DNA of 64,000 nucleotides from Schistocerca nitens (lineage: Eukaryota; Arthropoda; Insecta; Orthoptera; Acrididae): the NCBI RefSeq assembly GCF_023898315.1, contig NC_064622.1:174178178-174242177 (forward strand), written 5' to 3'. Shown here piece after piece: positions 11,147-23,289 of this stretch. Within the stretch, counting starts at the first letter, position 1; each line of letters starts with the position of its first letter. The translations under genes were made by a program, and so were the position numbers. The notes under the pieces are model-generated. The model worked only from the letters and a program-made list of their open reading frames with translations. It searched no databases and was not told where the DNA came from.

Positions 11147-12581
11147 TATGATGAAAAGTCTGTAACTTAATTTTGGAAATAAAAGAAAAGTGTGTAAGAC
11201 ACATGGATATCACGACTAGATTGCAGTGGTGAGAAGACTTCAAGAGCAAGATATCATAGTGGTCTGGCGACATGAGTCCCGTAAAAGGGTATGTAGCTTA
11301 AAATATGCGAAATTTCAACGTGTTGACTGTTTTAATAACTTTCTGGAGTGCTTGTCGCCAATCGCAGACTTTTTTGGGTAATGACGACCGGCCATTCTCA
11401 AAGCACAAGGTGGTTTTTTATACTGTCTGTCACATGCTACTTAAATCCATGGTTAATGAACTTGCACTGGCTCATACCCTACAAGAGTGCAGATGGAAAG
11501 GGAAAATTATTCTGGCAAATACGAGCGCCAACAGTTGACGCCCGAGAATGGTGATTACCTTAACCAGAGATAATTTAAAGGTAAGTTCTTACGCAAAGGG
11601 AAAAGTTGTGCCCGCCTGGAAAAGCCCTAGCTTCAGCACATAGAGAATTCCCACTCAGAACTCAAACAAAACTCTCTTGTTTATTATTAAATGATGGAAT
11701 TAAATCTCAGTTGATTGCCACAGAATACTATTCCAACAGCCTTAATAAGAACAGTGCGTTCTGTATTCGAGTAACCTATCACAAGACCAGTGCTTTGTAG
11801 TCGCAGACTTTTCTGACTTTTGTAGATGAGTGTCATTGCGATCCTCACAGTGGTTTATTACTCACTTGGTGAACCTACCTATGCGCACTAAGCAGCAGCT
11901 GCAGGGAATACGGTGGACCTGGCAGATCGGAAGCATCTTTAACAGGCCTCAGTAGGAAGTTGATCTTCGAAGGCGATAGAAATAAAGACTCAACACTATG
12001 ACTGTCTTCAATGCGATATTTTTGACCGAAATACTCTGTGTGCATGTCAAACATGACCCCTGCCTTAAGATCTCTCTCATTTCTCTCTTCGTCTTTCAGT
12101 GAGGAAAAATTGCAAAACTCATGTAATCTGTTGCCCTTTCTAATAGTATTGGGGGAGGATGCTGTTGCGTTGATTCACGTCACAGAGATAGTATAAGTCT
12201 TGTGAACAGTAGCATCCAGCACAGACTCCAGTTATGTTCGTTGCTGGCCGCTGACGATATGCAAGTATAGATCCATACGAGGTGGCTTCGTATGTAAACT
12301 ATTCTCTAACGATTATGCCGGGCAACTCTACCTCCGTAATTCCTTACAATTGCTCTCACAATTATCAAAGGCTCTTGTGGTAGCTTTCTTAACGTTCCCA
12401 CCAGCTTCTCGACAGGTGGAACCCCAGGAAAGAGATTCCCTTCTACGTACTCGATTCTACTCACAGACGTGAATGAAGCAGTGAATTGATAGGTTGATTA
12501 ATCAAGACTAATCGTACTGATGTAGGTGAGGGGTTATGCCACAGCCATAACACCCGGAAAGGCAAAATATTTCACTCCACC
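11147..12581. other. No gene recognised
   Basis: About 1.4 kb of unique-looking sequence with only short open frames and no family that I recognise. Confidence 0.5.
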
Positions 12582-12589
12582 ATTTTAAG

Positions 12590-12785
12590 CCGGCCGCGGT
12601 GGTCTCGCGGTTCTAGGCGCGCAGTCAGGAACCGTGCGACTGCTACGGTCGCAGGTTCGAATCCTGCCTCGGGCATGGATGTGTGTGATGTCCTTAGGTT
12701 AGATAGGTTTAAGTAGTTCTAAGTTCTAGGGGACTGATGACCACAGCAGTTGAGTCCCATAGTGCTCAGAGCCATTTGAACCACA
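12590..12785 (+). repeat. SINE-1 copy
   Basis: tRNA-derived SINE: class II (Leu/Ser-like) tRNA head with B box ggttcgaatcc at 12655, then the tail ending cagagccatttgaacca. Target duplication attttaag at 12582-12589 and 12786-12793. The head variant ctcgcggttctaggcgcgca differs from most copies here. Confidence 0.93.
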
Positions 12786-12825
12786 ATTTTAAGGTACTGC
12801 GCACCAAAGGTAAACATGTACTTAA

Positions 12826-13594
12826 GGGAGGGTAGAACGTCAAACGGGCCCACTTGGAGCTGGAGAGGCACCACAGGGCATTTTAATTTCCACTGTCTAT
12901 ACTGTTACAAATAAATTCATAAAACTTTAACAGCATGACTATGAAGGATTCAGGGTTCACACTCATAGCAGTGGAAGATCAAAAACGTAACAAAACACAT
13001 ATTTTTACATGTGAAATTTCATCATTTTTTTCACTTACTACTGGCTGCATTTGTTGCTATAGGTACACTTTTCTTCCTATGTAAGAGAGATTCTTCGATG
13101 ACTTTTGCACAGCATACAAACCATAGTTACAGGTGTATGAAACTCTAGAAGTTATTTAATTTATGAAAAAATGAATGAACTGTTACATTTTAAACTTCAT
13201 GTTTAGAAAAAATTCAAGTTTTATAGTTAATCATCTCAATTTTTCCACAGTTTTTTAATAGATTTGGAAAATTCTAGAGTTTCGTAAACCTGTAACTACT
13301 GTTTGTATTGTATGAAAAATTCATCGAAGAATCTCTCTTACTTAGGAATAAAAGTGTACCTATAGCAACAAATGCAGCCAGTAATAAGTGAAAAAACGAT
13401 GAAATTTCACATCTAAAAAAAGGTATTTTGATACGTTTTTGAACTTCCACTGCGATGAGTGTGAGTCCTCAATAATTCCTGGTCATGGTGACAAGGTTTT
13501 ATGAATTTATTTGTAAACGTATAGACAGTAGAAATTAAAATGTCCTGTGGTGACTCTTCTGCTCCAAGCCGGCCCGTTTGACGTCGTACCCCCC
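12826..13594. mobile_element. Palindromic TTAA-flanked non-autonomous DNA element
   Basis: Two arms of roughly 345 bp (12826-13170 and 13257-13594) are inverted copies of each other. Both start gggagggtagaacgtc or its close variant and share long blocks such as gcatttgttgctataggtac. TTAA lies on both sides (12822-12825 and 13595-13598). It encodes no protein. The TTAA target suggests mobilisation by a piggyBac-type enzyme, but its ends do not match piggyBac-1 here. Confidence 0.88.
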
Positions 13595-13599
13595 TTAAG

Positions 13600-14390
13600 A
13601 AAATCATATTTTGTACAGAAATAAAAGGAAGAGAGTACACTGATACTGATCATAAGATTTCACTTGTTGACAAACATCTCAATTAAAAAAAGGTCCTAAA
13701 ATGTATATCTTACGACATTCAGAAAGTACTACAGAGCTGAGGTAGGTTGTAGATAGGTTGTAGGTAGAAATGCGGGCACTATGCGAATCTGAGAGGCTAA
13801 ATGCCTTTGATGTGCATTGCCTCTACATTTTTCTTCGACGTCAGATAAATCCCGCAATAGTCGGCGGAAAGAAACCGACATCACAAGTCCAAGTTCAACT
13901 CCAGGGTGCCCTCGATCACTTTCTCCTCACAGGACGGTACTGTATGGGTTTACAGTTGTTCGTAATGAGCACACAAATGTCAACTGGATGGTGTGGCGAC
14001 AGCTGTGTAGTCTGGGACTGCATTACTTTTCCCATTGTCTCCAACAAGAAGGCCTCGCGCGGTTGTCTTGCTTTCTCCTTGAAGTACCTTCGAGCCATAA
14101 TTTGTAGATACCCATAATTTGTTGGTACCTATAGCCTGACTTGTTGATCATAGGTAACCATTAAGAGGCTGATCGTCAGTGGCTCGTGTCCCACAATAGA
14201 AGATGAACGTTAGAATTATGTCGCTATCGTGAACGCAGATTTAGGCGGCATCTTCCCGTTCTTAGAGTTCTGTGAAGTGACAATACGTGTCCCATGACAG
14301 TTTGAATAGTCCATTCGAAACATGTTGATAGACCAAAGAGTATACGCTTTCGAGGACTTTGTGTTGAGTGCATCAGCTCTCACTTAAAAC
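13600..14390. other. No gene recognised
   Basis: No domain or repeat recognised. Short overlapping frames near 13770-14117 look random. Confidence 0.5.
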
Positions 14391-14392
14391 AC

Positions 14393-14624
14393 CACCGAGC
14401 GAGGTGGCGCACTGGTTACCACACTGGACTCGCATTCGGGAGGGCGGCGGTTGAAACCCGTGTCCGGTCATCCTGATTTAGGTTTCCCTTATTTCCTTAA
14501 TTCGCTTCATAAAAATACCGGCATTGTTTCTTTGAAAGTGCACGGCCGATTTCCTTCCCCATCCTTCCCTCATCCAATGGAAGCGATGACCTCGCTGTTT
14601 GGTACTCTTTCCCAAACAACCAAT
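14393..14624 (+). repeat. SINE-4 copy
   Basis: A tRNA-like start (ccgagcgaggtggcgcac, tggttaccacactggactcg, degraded B box ggttgaaacccg) is followed by a family-specific body (catcctgatttaggtttccc, aagtgcacggccgatttcct) ending cccaaacaaccaat. It is the only copy of this family in the window. Confidence 0.75.
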
Positions 14625-14917
14625 CGAGCAACTAAAAGACTTACTTCACCATTGCGCTTAGGACGAGTTTACTGACTACATAGGACTGGTGCTAAGTGTC
14701 GGCTGCTTGAGACAAGTGGCAAAGGTGAGGCTGAATGATGTTGCTGGCTCCTATTTAAAGGTGAGTCTCAGGAAGGGAACGCCATATGGTCTGCCATGTT
14801 TTCTTCTCCTCTCTTAAACTCACATCCCTACAAAACTCTAGGTCACTTTTATAAGGAACTTACCCGCTGTTAAAAAGTTATTTATGAAAAAATGACAGGA
14901 TATCAAATCTTCTATTA

Positions 14918-15085
14918 CTCCATCTCCACCTTCCTCCTCTCTCTGTCAATCCTCTCCTCTCCATCTCTCTCCATCTCCTAATCCCCTTCTATCTGTGTCC
15001 TTCTGCTCCTTTCCCCTCTCTGCCTGTCCGTCTCCTCCACTTCCCCTTCTCTCCCCATGTTATCCCCCCCACCACCACCACCCCA
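14918..15085. repeat. Polypyrimidine low-complexity tract
   Basis: About 170 bp made almost only of C and T on the plus strand (ctcc, tctc, cctt units), ending in a caccaccacc run. No coding sense. Confidence 0.85.
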
Positions 15086-15141
15086 ACAATAGTACGCCCC
15101 TGGTTCTTACCAGCACAGTATTTCTTTCCAGATCGTAACTA

Positions 15142-15783
15142 CGAGGTCAGTTTGGAAAGTGGCGAAGTGGAAACGGAAGTGAAAATTCGATAAACCTTTG
15201 TACAGATGTGCCGAGTAGTGTCTCTAGAATGCCTATAGATTGTGTCACGTCTCTCTTTCCAATTATGAGCACTCAGTGAGAATTAAAGGTACCTAGTACA
15301 ATAATGCCTTCCGCCAAATGTATATCCTCGTTGAGAGGTTTCACCTGATTTCATGCAACCCCACATAACGTACCAGTCATGCTTCTCCTTCTTCACGACA
15401 ATTCTCGGCAGCACACTGCAGAGGCAGTATGACGCCCCTGCAGGGCTTTCGATGTGAAGTGCTTGATCACCCACCATACAGCTCGGACTTGGCTCCCCTT
15501 ATTCTCGTCTCTGATCACATAAACCGCGAACTGTGAAAACAACATTGTGGCACGGACAACGAACTGCAAACCAGCGCAGAGAAGTGGTGGAAAAATCACA
15601 GGTAGCTGCTTTCTATGACGAGGATATTGGAATGGTGGTAGAAGGTTAAGACAATTATTTACGTCGGAACGGCGACTATGTAGAGAAGTAGCGGTAGCAA
15701 ACTACTATACATAAAACATTCTTGATTTCCACTGGGGTTTCCATTTGGTGACCGATAGGACCTTATTTTCCGAATAACCCTCG
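15142..15783 (+). pseudogene. mariner-3 relic, internally deleted
   Basis: Ends cgaggtcagtttggaaagt (left) and ttttccgaataaccctcg (right) are flanked by TA at 15140-15141 and 15784-15785. Inside, LLLLHDNSRQHTAEAV (second catalytic region) and, after a frameshift, PPYSSDLAPL (third region) remain. The C-terminus reads RRNGDYVEK. At about 640 bp it is half the normal length. The N-terminal half is missing and the rest is frameshifted. Confidence 0.75.
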
Positions 15784-15948
15784 TAATAAGTTTACCAAAT
15801 ATTGTTGAAATCACTTCAAGAATTTAGGATGAGCTTTTTAGCATTGGTTTTCCGAGCTCAAGCACATCTCAGATTTATTTCACATGTATTCAATATATTT
15901 TAACGACTTTAGCCCTAAAGTTTCGTTTTCACGCATCTTAATGTTTTG

Positions 15949-15977
15949 ACGTCATATCTCCTGAACTATGTGTCGTA

Positions 15978-16045
<68 letters not shown>

Positions 16046-16325
16046 CTTTGAATGTCATATGTGGATACTGTCTGCAACATGTATCAGGAATAGATTTAGC
16101 ACCAAAGAAGTAATAAATTTAAACATCATAGTTGATGAGGCAGTTTTTCACTCAGCTCAGTGTTTGTGATGTCATATTTTCTGAACTGTGAGCCGTACAG
16201 TGAAATAATTTTGCTGGTATATGTGAATACTGATGCAAAATGTGTCATCGATACAGTTGGAAGTACATGAGTAATAAATTAAAAAGTCATGCTTCATGTG
16301 GCAAGTTTTGCTGCATGAAAAGCGG
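15949..16325. repeat. Satellite-like dimer with an expanded TA tract
   Basis: Two diverged monomers in tandem. Each has a gacgtcatatctcctgaac / gatgtcatattttctgaac start, a tgtggatactg / tgtgaatactg middle and a gtaataaatttaaacatcat / gtaataaattaaaaagtcat end, roughly 200 bp apart. A pure TA run at 15980-16041 lies in the first monomer. Confidence 0.7.
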
Positions 16326-16670
16326 ATGTTCGGGCGTCGTGGGCTGTACCTCTTTTTCTCTCCGACCCCGCCCCCTTTTAATAGGTTTGCATATATAAGG
16401 CATCCTATGTGTGAATTAGGGAATGAGCTATCTCGATTCCATACTTCATCCAAATCCGTACATCAGTTACAGCGTGAAGGAGTAACAAACAAGCTAACAC
16501 ACGCAGACACACACACACAAACTTTAGCATTTATAACATATGTATATGCTTTACGAGGCAATTCTACAACTCAGCTAGGTGCTACTATCCACCTAAATCT
16601 CATCACACGTATCCTTGCTCTCATGGCCTCTACATACAAAGGATGATAACGATTTCTGCCATCTTGGTGG
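16326..16670. other. No gene recognised
   Basis: Short region between the satellite dimer and Tc1-B. It contains a small ca-rich run near 16503. Nothing else recognised. Confidence 0.4.
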
Positions 16671-17641
16671 AAACTGAGAGAGCCAAAGCAATTGGTACAC
16701 CTGCCAAATACAGTGTAGGGCCCCTGCAAGCACGCAGAAATGCCGAAACACGACGTGGCATGTATGTTTGAAGTAGTGCTGGAGGAAACTGGCACCATGA
16801 ATCCTGCAGGACTGTCATAAATACGTAACAGTACGACGGGTTGGAGATCTCTTCTGAACAGCACGGGCTAGGTATGCCAGATATACTCAATAATGTTCGT
16901 GTCTGTAGAGTTTGGTGGCCATCGGAAGTGTTTAAACTCAGAAGAGTGTTTTTGGAGCCACTCTGTAGCAGTTCTGGAAGTATAGGGTGTTGCATTGTCC
17001 TGCTGGAATTGCCCAAGTCCGTCGGAATACACAATGGACGTGAATGGATGCAAGTGATCAGACAGAAAGCTTACGTACGTGCCACCTCTCAGAGTCATGT
17101 CTAGACCTATCAGGGGTCCCATACCACTCCAATTCCTCACGCCCCACACCATTAAAAAGCCTCCACCAGCTTGAACAGCCCCCTGCTGACATGCAGGTCC
17201 ACAGACTCATGAGGTTGTCTCCATACCCACTCGATACAATCTGAAAGGAGACTCGTCCGACCAGGCTACATGTTTCCAGTCATCAACAGTCCAATGCCGG
17301 TTTTGACGGGCCCAGCTTTGTGTCGTGCAGTCATCAAGGGTACACGAGTGGACCTTCGGCTCCGAAAGCCCATATCGATGACGTTTCGTTTAATGTTTCG
17401 CACGCAGACATTTGTTGAACGATTCTCTTCAGTCGTCGTTGGTCTCGTTCTAGCAGGATCGTTTTTCGGCCTCAGCGATGTCGGAGATATCTTGATAATC
17501 TGGCGCAGTAACGGATCTAACAACTGCGCCAGACACTTGTTGTCTTGTATAGGCGTTACCAGCCGCAGCTCCGTATTCTGCCGGTTACCTATCTCTGTAT
17601 TTGAATACGCATGCCTATAGCAGTTTCTTTGGCGCTTCAGT
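16671..17641 (-). pseudogene. Tc1-B element copy 1, degraded transposase
   Basis: Same family as 32975-34087: shared blocks ctgctggaattgcccaagt, gatctcttctgaacagc and the right end tttctttggcgcttcagtg. The minus-strand reading gives MVWGVRNWSGMGPLIG, then FQQDNATPYTS (second Asp) and PPNSTDTNIIEYIW (Glu region). About 100-200 bp are missing from the middle relative to copy 2. The left end is eroded. Stops and shifts are present, so it is inactive. Confidence 0.8.
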
Positions 17642-18094
17642 GGAGCTTAACCAAAATTAAAATTCATGGCTCTGTCGACTAAACGACGAGAATTAATTCT
17701 AGTGTGATAGAAGATATCATTTGTCATTCCTTTCAGTACTAGACCAAGTCGAGGAGTTAACGAGACTACCAACAGAAGTATTTCATGTATCGTGAGGTTT
17801 GCTTGTAAGCTTCTTGACTTATAAGCCGGTAGTTATAAACGATGTAGATTACTTACGTACCTTATAAAATTAGCATAGTCCACAAGAGCTTAGCGAAAGC
17901 AGCACCTTGGTATATTACCTCGTGGTGAATGCCTCACCCTTCTACAAGTACAAATATCGACATCGCTACAATGTATCGAATCTTGGCCTTACTCAACTCT
18001 GCTGGATCCAATCACCCTGGTATTGCAGGGATATGCCCTCGGCTACGGGGTTGGGTGAGCTTTTGATGCCTGCAGAAAAGCCGCGTACTTAGCG
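17642..18094. other. No gene recognised
   Basis: No domain or repeat recognised. Confidence 0.4.
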
Positions 18095-18384
18095 CACTTT
18101 ATCCCACTGTTCCATTTTTGCATCAAAGGTTTGTAATTTTTTTGTGCACATGGATTTTAGTTTTTGGTAAGTTTGTCATACTGCTGGCCTTCTACATGCT
18201 CCTTGCCTTTACACAAAACTGCCAGTTGTACTGTGAGCATCTGCATAGCAACATTATTGGTGCTGTAGTTATTGCTGTTTATGAAAAAATGACTACAAGG
18301 AAAGGGTTAGTAATTTTTACTATATTTGACAGTGGATAACGATATTATAGTTTCTAAATATGACGTATAAACATAAGGATGGTA

Positions 18385-18401
18385 GTGTGTGTGTGTGTGT
18401 T
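18385..18401. repeat. GT microsatellite
   Basis: Run of about eight GT units inside piggyBac-2, upstream of its transposase remnant. Confidence 0.9.
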
Positions 18402-18464
18402 ATTTGTTCATATCTGTTCTCAACAATGGATTATAATGCATTATACCTCACTGTTTCATTTTTG

Positions 18465-20148
18465 GAACAGTGGGATTGACTGGGTACATTGAAATAACAG
18501 TAAAGCCCTTGCATATTAGGTTAACTGCCAATGAAATCATAGCATTATTAAAAGAGGAAATTTATTTTTTTTATACTGATTTGTTCATAAATCCCCCTGA
18601 TGACCCATGGCCGTCAGATGAAGATTTAGGTGATGAGTGTGAAAGTGCTATAAATCATCTAAGTGGCAACCAGCTAAGATCTGTTGCAGAAGCAAAACTT
18701 ACAAATTATTGTGATGGGGAAATTGTTACCCACGAGCTAAATATCAAACAGTACTATGAATTGAAGATTTTGATGATAAAATACACTTTTTAGAATTTTC
18801 TAAGTTGCTTATCTGTAACTATCATATAGAATAGTTTCTAGAAAGTTTATGTTTTATATATAGATAGGTCTTAGGGAGTCTAATGAGCCATCATGTTCAA
18901 CTTCTGGTGCTGCCCATATTGATAGTGTTCACAGTTCCGAATGTTCTACATCAGATTGGACGTATTTCTTCTGACAGGTTACAACCCTTTACCAAGATAC
19001 AGAATATACTGGGAAATGAACGAATATTGCCATAATCTAGCTGCATCAAAAGCAATGTCAAGGGAAATTGTGAAATATATACATGCCTGTGATAACAAGA
19101 GCTTATACAAAGATAAGATTTTCGAAAGTGAGATCCCTTTGGAAACTCTTGAATGACATGAGGCTGTGATTCTGTATTATGGTAGACATGGAACAAAGCA
19201 ACATATGGCAGGTAAACCGATTAGGTGTTGCTATAAAGTTTGGTGTCTTTGCACAAGACTACGGAATCTAGTTCAAGCTGAACCATACCAGGATGCTGCA
19301 ACAGGAAACACAAGACCTGAGCTTGGTGTAGGTGGTTCAGTTGTGTTAGACGTAGTGTCAAAACTTTCATTTCGGAATGAACAGATATATGTATTCATTT
19401 TTTATAACTTTTTTACTTCATTGACACTTTTGGATGCACTAAAAGAAAAGGGTTGCACTGGAAAGTAACAATTCGCTCAAATGGAACGGAGGGTGTTCCT
19501 CTGCAGACTTTCGTAAAATGAAAAAAGCTCTAAGAGGAACGTATGACCAAGTAACCGATAATAAATCTGGGTTGACTCTGATTCGCTGTCATGACAACAG
19601 CATTGTTACAATCGCCTCAAACAGGAGTTCAACCGACTGGACAATCCAAATGATACAGCAGGATGAGAAAAAGTTTATTGATATAGTTACTCCTGCTGCA
19701 GTTGTTAGCTACAACACTTATGTGGGAGGAGTGGACAGACTTAACGAAAATATTGGACAATACAGGATTAATTTCAGAGTGAAGAAATTGTACCACCAAC
19801 TTCTTGCTTTTCCGCTAAATGCATCAATAAACAATGCTTGGTTGCTGTATAGACAAACAGTACAATATAAGGACAATCCACCTGTTCTTCTTGGCTTCAC
19901 AAGGTATGTGGTCAACTGCTACTTTCAAAAGTACAGCTCACAAGTCACCTGACCATTCAGTGCGTAAGCCAAAAGCCTTACACAAAAGGGTGCTCAATGA
20001 TGTACTCTACAATGGACAACATCATCTGATTGTACCATTAGGCAAACAACTAAGATGTGGCCAGTGCAAGAAGAACACAACAGAACAATGTAAGAAATGT
20101 AAAATTCCTTTGCATGCAAATTGTTTTGCGCAGTTTCATACAAACTAA
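18465..20148 (+). pseudogene. piggyBac transposase 2, broken
   Basis: Distinct from piggyBac-1. The N-terminal acidic block NPPDDPWPSDEDLGDECESA lies at 18590-18650. Next, YYGRHGTKQHMAGKPIRC and GGSVVLDVVSKL at 19170-19370 match the region before and after the first two catalytic Asp positions. TPAAVVSYNTYVGGVDRL at 19690-19745 holds the third Asp. A frameshift near 19900 leads to the Cys/His-rich end RCGQCKKNTTEQC ending at 20148. Stops at 18791 and 19466 and several frame changes show that it is dead. Confidence 0.87.
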
Positions 20149-20365
20149 AGTTGAAACTGAACCTACTAAAAAACAGTGTAATCTTGTTTATTCCTTATTT
20201 GGTTACATATTCACATTTTGTATAATCTGTAAATGAGCTGTATAAAATATGTAGTGAGAAAAATAAACGTAAACATGAAAAATTTACATTCGTTTCTCAC
20301 TGTATTACACATACCGTACCTGTACCCTCCCGTTCCCACTGTTCCATTTTTGGAACGTCCATTTT

Positions 20366-20887
20366 TTTGCACTAAATATATTGTTACAATCATGAAAGTG
20401 GTATTTATGGTTTATCTACACTCCAGACACAAGATACAAACAGGAATTCATAAAATATTTGAATGGAAAATCTTCTTGGGATCAAACGTGTTAGACTGGG
20501 AAGTCGGCTGATGGAGAGCAAACGTACGACTCGGCGCGCGGATCACGTTGTCACTAATAGAAGAGCTATGTATAGTGTTTCTTTTATGGTTAATCCTAGG
20601 CAGTACGACACAGTGTATTTTTCCTTACAGCGATCGAACGGAATCTTAAAGGTCAATGGTTAACTCCTGTAAAAATTTAAACAGTGTGAGTATTCATGTA
20701 CTCTAAACGGAATTTAGATGAACTTAGGAACGTTTTCATGGACTCAAGACAGACCCAGCGTTCCTCATAAACTAATTTCAAAATCCTTTTTCATCATAAT
20801 AAATTATTGAGTTAGTTATATTGAAACGAAGCAGTTGCAGATTGCAAGGATACATGTCACGTAAGTTATTACACTGTTACGTGTACC
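20366..20887. other. No gene recognised
   Basis: No domain or repeat recognised. Confidence 0.4.
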
Positions 20888-21106
20888 TCAGAAGTCATTG
20901 TCGGATGAGACTTGTGTACGAGTTTCCATTTTCTCCTGCATTCCCTTTTCTGCATGGGTGTGGAGATGCTTTCTATGGCTCGGTAGACCAATCCTGGCAT
21001 GCGACATGCGACCACACATATCACACATGATAGAGGGTGGAGATCGTGGCTGGCCCTGGCGAAATATGCATCTATAACTTATCTCGTTTTCAATATTCCT
21101 GCTCAA
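20888..21106 (-). pseudogene. Possible LINE C-terminal zinc-finger piece
   Basis: A 72-aa frame contains CDMCGRMSHARIGLPSHRKH, a C2H2-like motif resembling the C-terminal finger of some insect LINE proteins (C..CGR.C.SRIGL.SH). There is no reverse-transcriptase block next to it, so it is a fragment at best. Confidence 0.4.
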
Positions 21107-21466
21107 AACGCAAAACAGCAGCTGCAGTAGTTGTGCGAAACTTACTCGGGTCAGCGTTTAGACTCTACTGGTTCCTCTCTATCTGATCCCTACAGCGCTT
21201 CAGAGCAGCACCACGTCGCCTTTTATCAATGCTCATTGCACTTTACGGAATTCGTCGGGGCAGTCTATTGTTCCATATCCGCTGGAGTTGCTCAGTCAGA
21301 GTTGATGGGCAGTGACAGTGACCTCTATACTGCACGTCTTCGCCTTCACAATAACACTGGTGTTTGATATGAAGTCATCCGATTCACGTACATAATGATC
21401 TACAATGATGAGCCAAACCATTATGATACTTACTTCGTAGTTTGATAATCCGTCTTTGCAACTAAA
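21107..21466. other. No gene recognised
   Basis: Nothing recognised before the Tc1-C end. Confidence 0.4.
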
Positions 21467-21579
21467 TACATTACTGGCCATTAAAATTGCTACACCAAGA
21501 ATAAATGCAGATGATAAACGGGTATTCATTGGACAAATATATTATACTAGACCTGACATGTGATTACATTTTCACACAA

Positions 21580-22803
21580 TCTGGGTGCATAGCTCAACGG
21601 CCTTGATACGCCTCGGCATTGAGTCAAACATAGCTTGGATGGAGTGTACAGGTACAGCTGCCCGTGCTGCTTCAACACAATACCACAGTTCATCAACAGT
21701 AGTGACTGGCGTATTGTGACGAGCCAGTTGCTCGGCCAACATTGATCAGACGTTTTCAATTGGTGAGAGATCTGGAGAATGTGCTGGCCAGGGCAGCAGT
21801 CGAACATTTTCTGTATCCAGGAAGGCCCATACAGGACCTGCAACATGCAGTCCTGCATTATCCTGCTTAAATGTAGGGTTTCGCAGCGATCGAATGAAGG
21901 GTAGAGCCACGGGTCGTAACACATCTGAAATGTAACGTCCACTGTTCAAAGTGCCGTCAATGCGAACAAGAGGTGACCGAGACGTGTAACCAATGGCACC
22001 CCATATCATCACACCGAGTGATACGCCAGTATGGCGATGACGAACACACGCTTCCAATGTGCGTTCACCGCGATGTCGCCAAACACGGATGAAACCATCA
22101 TGATGCTGTAAACAGAACCTGGATTCATACGAAAAAATGACGTTTTGCCACTCGTGCACCCAGGTTCGTCGTTGAGTACACCATCGCAGGCGCTCCCGTC
22201 TGTGAAGCAGCGTCAAGGGTAACCGCAGCGATGGTCTCCGTGCTGATAGTCCATACTGCTGCAAACGTCAAATGGCTCTGAGCACTATGGGACTCAACTG
22301 CTGAGGTCATTAGTCCCCTAGAACTTAGAACTAGTTAAACCTAACTAACCTAAGGACATCACAAACATCCATGCCCGAGGCAGGATTCGAACCTGCGACC
22401 GTAGCGGTCTTGCGGTTCCAGACTGCAGCGCCTTCAACCGCACGGCCACTTCGGCAGGCTGCAAACGTCGTCGAACTGTTCGTGCAGATGGTTGTTGTCT
22501 TGCAAACGTCCCCATCTGTTGATTCAGGGATCGAGACGTGGCTGCACGATCCGTTACAGCCGTGCGGATAAGATGCCTGTCATCTCGACTGCTAGTGATA
22601 CGAGGCCGTTGGGATCCAGCACGGCGTTCCGTATTACCCTCCTGAACTTACCGATTCCATAGTCTGCTAACAGCCATTGGATTTCGACCAACGCGAGCAG
22701 CAATGTCGCGATCCAATAAACCGCAATCGCGAATGGCTACAATCCGACCTCTATCAAAGTCGGAAACGTGATGGTGAGCATTTCTCCTCCTTACTCGAGG
22801 CAT
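21580..22803 (-). pseudogene. Tc1-C transposase copy 1, interrupted
   Basis: Starts MPRVRRRNAHHHVSDFD at 22803, with helix-turn-helix regions up to about 22470. A SINE interrupts it at 22270-22457. The catalytic part resumes at 22264: NVIFSYESRFCLQ (the first Asp is now Tyr), FKQDNAGLHV (second Asp) and HSPDLSPIENV (Glu, 34 residues after the Asp). The frame then stops at 21746, and the C-terminus (VHSIQAMFDSMPRRIKA) is in another frame. It is inactive because of the lost Asp, the stops and the SINE. Confidence 0.88.
22270..22457 (-). repeat. SINE-1 copy inside the Tc1-C transposase
   Basis: Minus-strand SINE-1 with complement B box ggattcgaacctgcg at 22383. Exact 12-bp duplication gctgcaaacgtc at 22258-22269 and 22458-22469. 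Confidence 0.95.
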
Positions 22804-22817
22804 CACAACAACGTTTT

Positions 22818-22921
22818 GCCTCGTGATGACTGGGTGTTGTGTGACGTCCTTAGGTTAGTTAGGTTTACGTAGTTCTAGGGGACTGATGACTATAGATGTT
22901 AAGTCCCATAGTGCTCAGAGC
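22818..22921 (+). repeat. Truncated SINE-1b copy
   Basis: Starts gcctcgtgatgactgggtgt and runs into the shared tail ending gtgctcagagc. The tRNA head is missing. Exact 12-bp duplication caacaacgtttt at 22806-22817 and 22922-22933. It lies in the leader of the Tc1-C transposase. Confidence 0.93.
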
Positions 22922-23150
22922 CAACAACGTTTTACCAGGCAACGCCGGTCAATTGCTGTTCGTGTATGAGAAATCGTTTGGAAACTTTCCTCATGTCAGC
23001 ACGTTGTAGGTGTCGCCACCGGCGCCAACCTTGTTTGAATGCTCTGAAAAGCTAATCATTTGCATATCACAGCATCTTCTTCCTGTCTGTTAAATTTCGC
23101 GTCTGTAGCACGTCATCTTCGTGGAGTAGCAGTTTTAATGGCCAGTAGTG

Positions 23151-23289
23151 CACATCACTGATTTTGCGTATCATGGATCCGACAGTTTGTTGGTATGTTT
23201 GTGTAAATTTGTGGCATTAGGTGTCTACGCAAAGGTCACATAATTCACGTAAATAACTGGCCGCAGATTTGCGTAGGCGGTGATGGCGT
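23151..23289. other. No gene recognised
   Basis: Short stretch that may hold the eroded left end of Tc1-D copy 2. Confidence 0.3.

Larger units (their letters stand above)
18095..20365 (+). mobile_element. piggyBac-like element 2 (boundaries approximate)
   Basis: Surrounds a piggyBac transposase remnant. The motif cccactgttccattttt occurs at 18105, as the hairpin cactgtttcatttttggaac-agtggga at 18451-18474, and again at 20335-20356. It looks like an end or sub-terminal repeat. No convincing TTAA pair was found, so the limits are inferred. Confidence 0.6.
21469..23150 (-). mobile_element. Tc1-C element, copy 1, carrying two SINE insertions
   Basis: Left terminal repeat cattactggccattaaaat at 21469 (TA at 21467-21468). 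Right end agttttaatggccagtagtg to 23150, where the flanking TA has become CA. Inserted SINEs lie at 22270-22457 and 22818-22921. Same family as 34733-36311. Confidence 0.9.

Noticed and set aside
10302..11170. Plus-strand frames of 100-143 codons over Tc1-A (also 37122-38123)
   Set aside because: They are shadows of the minus-strand transposase gene and repeat in both copies only because the DNA is the same.
13020..13400. Tandem-looking repeat of gcatttgttgctataggtac
   Set aside because: The second copy is inverted and belongs to the palindromic TTAA element, not to a tandem array or CRISPR-like array.
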